In this document: one piece after another, positions 13,113-13,193 of the stretch
How positions within the stretch are numbered: the stretch's first letter is position 1
How the letters are laid out: every line of letters starts with the position of its first letter
DNA from: Acidobacteriota bacterium
GTDB taxonomy: Bacteria; Acidobacteriota; Terriglobia; Acidiferrales; 2-02-FULL-67-57
DNA: 13,193 nucleotides
Reading direction: 5' to 3'
Assembly: GCA_016189965.1 (NCBI GenBank)
Contig: JACPRL010000099.1
Span: 1-13,193 of the forward strand
Notes under the pieces: model-generated
What the model saw: only the letters and a program-made list of their open reading frames with translations
What the model was told of the DNA's origin: nothing
Databases searched by the model: none
Program-made: the position numbers and the translations under genes

Positions 13113-13193
13113 ATGCCGAGACCGCAACCGCAGCGCCTTGGCAAGCGAGCCCGGGCCGGCCTGTGCGAACGGCAGGCCGGCTTCAGCTTGGTC
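13113..13193 (+). CDS. Second prepilin, PilV-like, N-terminal fragment
   Basis: Only 27 codons lie inside the window. The ATG at 13113 follows a GGGAGGGAAAGGA purine stretch and encodes a strongly basic leader (MPRPQPQRLGKRARAG) ending in QAGFSLV. The G-FSLV sequence is the start of a prepilin peptidase site (normally GFSLVE), so this is most likely a PilV/GspI-type minor pilin. The gene runs off the right edge, so length and class cannot be judged. Confidence 0.7.
   Translation, partial: MPRPQPQRLGKRARAGLCERQAGFSLV

Overview
The window is GC-rich (roughly two thirds G+C by eye), gene-dense bacterial chromosome. Its gene content, and intergenic spaces packed with palindromic and low-complexity repeats, most resemble metagenome-derived Acidobacteriota. 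That assignment is an inference from overall character and is not proven by any single marker. No transposase, integrase, phage gene, CRISPR array or rRNA is visible.

Left part (1-5525), mostly minus strand. A fold-type I aminotransferase (278-1471, minus) is bracketed by two direct copies of a 91-92 bp repeat (164-254 and 1633-1724). A divergent gene for an exported seven-blade WD40 beta-propeller follows (1813-2856, plus). After a nested palindromic repeat (2947-3070) come two minus-strand genes for small, related, membrane-anchored or exported proteins (3133-3585 and 3602-4165). They lie behind a promoter-like sequence of ECF sigma-factor type and end at a likely intrinsic terminator. Next are a YIP1-family membrane protein (4314-4841, minus) and coaD of coenzyme A synthesis (5040-5525, minus).

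Central part (5630-12029), plus strand. This is a complete ISC iron-sulfur cluster assembly locus in the classical order iscR-iscS-iscU-iscA-hscB-hscA-fdx-iscX. A strong sigma70-type promoter (5730-5758) is followed by a 25-bp inverted repeat (5761-5785) closely resembling an IscR type-1 operator. It covers the predicted transcription start and the ribosome binding site and ends at the iscR start codon. A degenerate second copy lies 101 bp upstream. IscS supplies sulfur from cysteine, IscU is the scaffold, IscA an A-type carrier, HscB/HscA the dedicated cochaperone/chaperone pair acting on the IscU LPPVK motif, Fdx the electron donor, and IscX an accessory IscS-binding protein. Two features stand out: HscB carries an N-terminal tetracysteine zinc-finger-like module like that of mitochondrial HSC20, and a 386-bp island of palindromic repeats separates hscA from fdx.

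Right part (12030-13193). Short tandem repeats, a tRNA-Glu(UUC) with its own promoter, a GTAC-rich hairpin leader, a GspH/FimT-like prepilin gene (12414-13094) and the start of a second prepilin gene (13113 onward, cut by the window end) mark the beginning of a type IV pilus or type II secretion minor-pilin cluster.

The most unusual material is the intergenic repeats. Comparing copies inside the window shows the same palindrome in empty form (two copies) and filled form (two copies, with different inserts in the loop). One insert itself carries two tiny palindromic inserts, so small palindromic elements appear to be nested inside one another.
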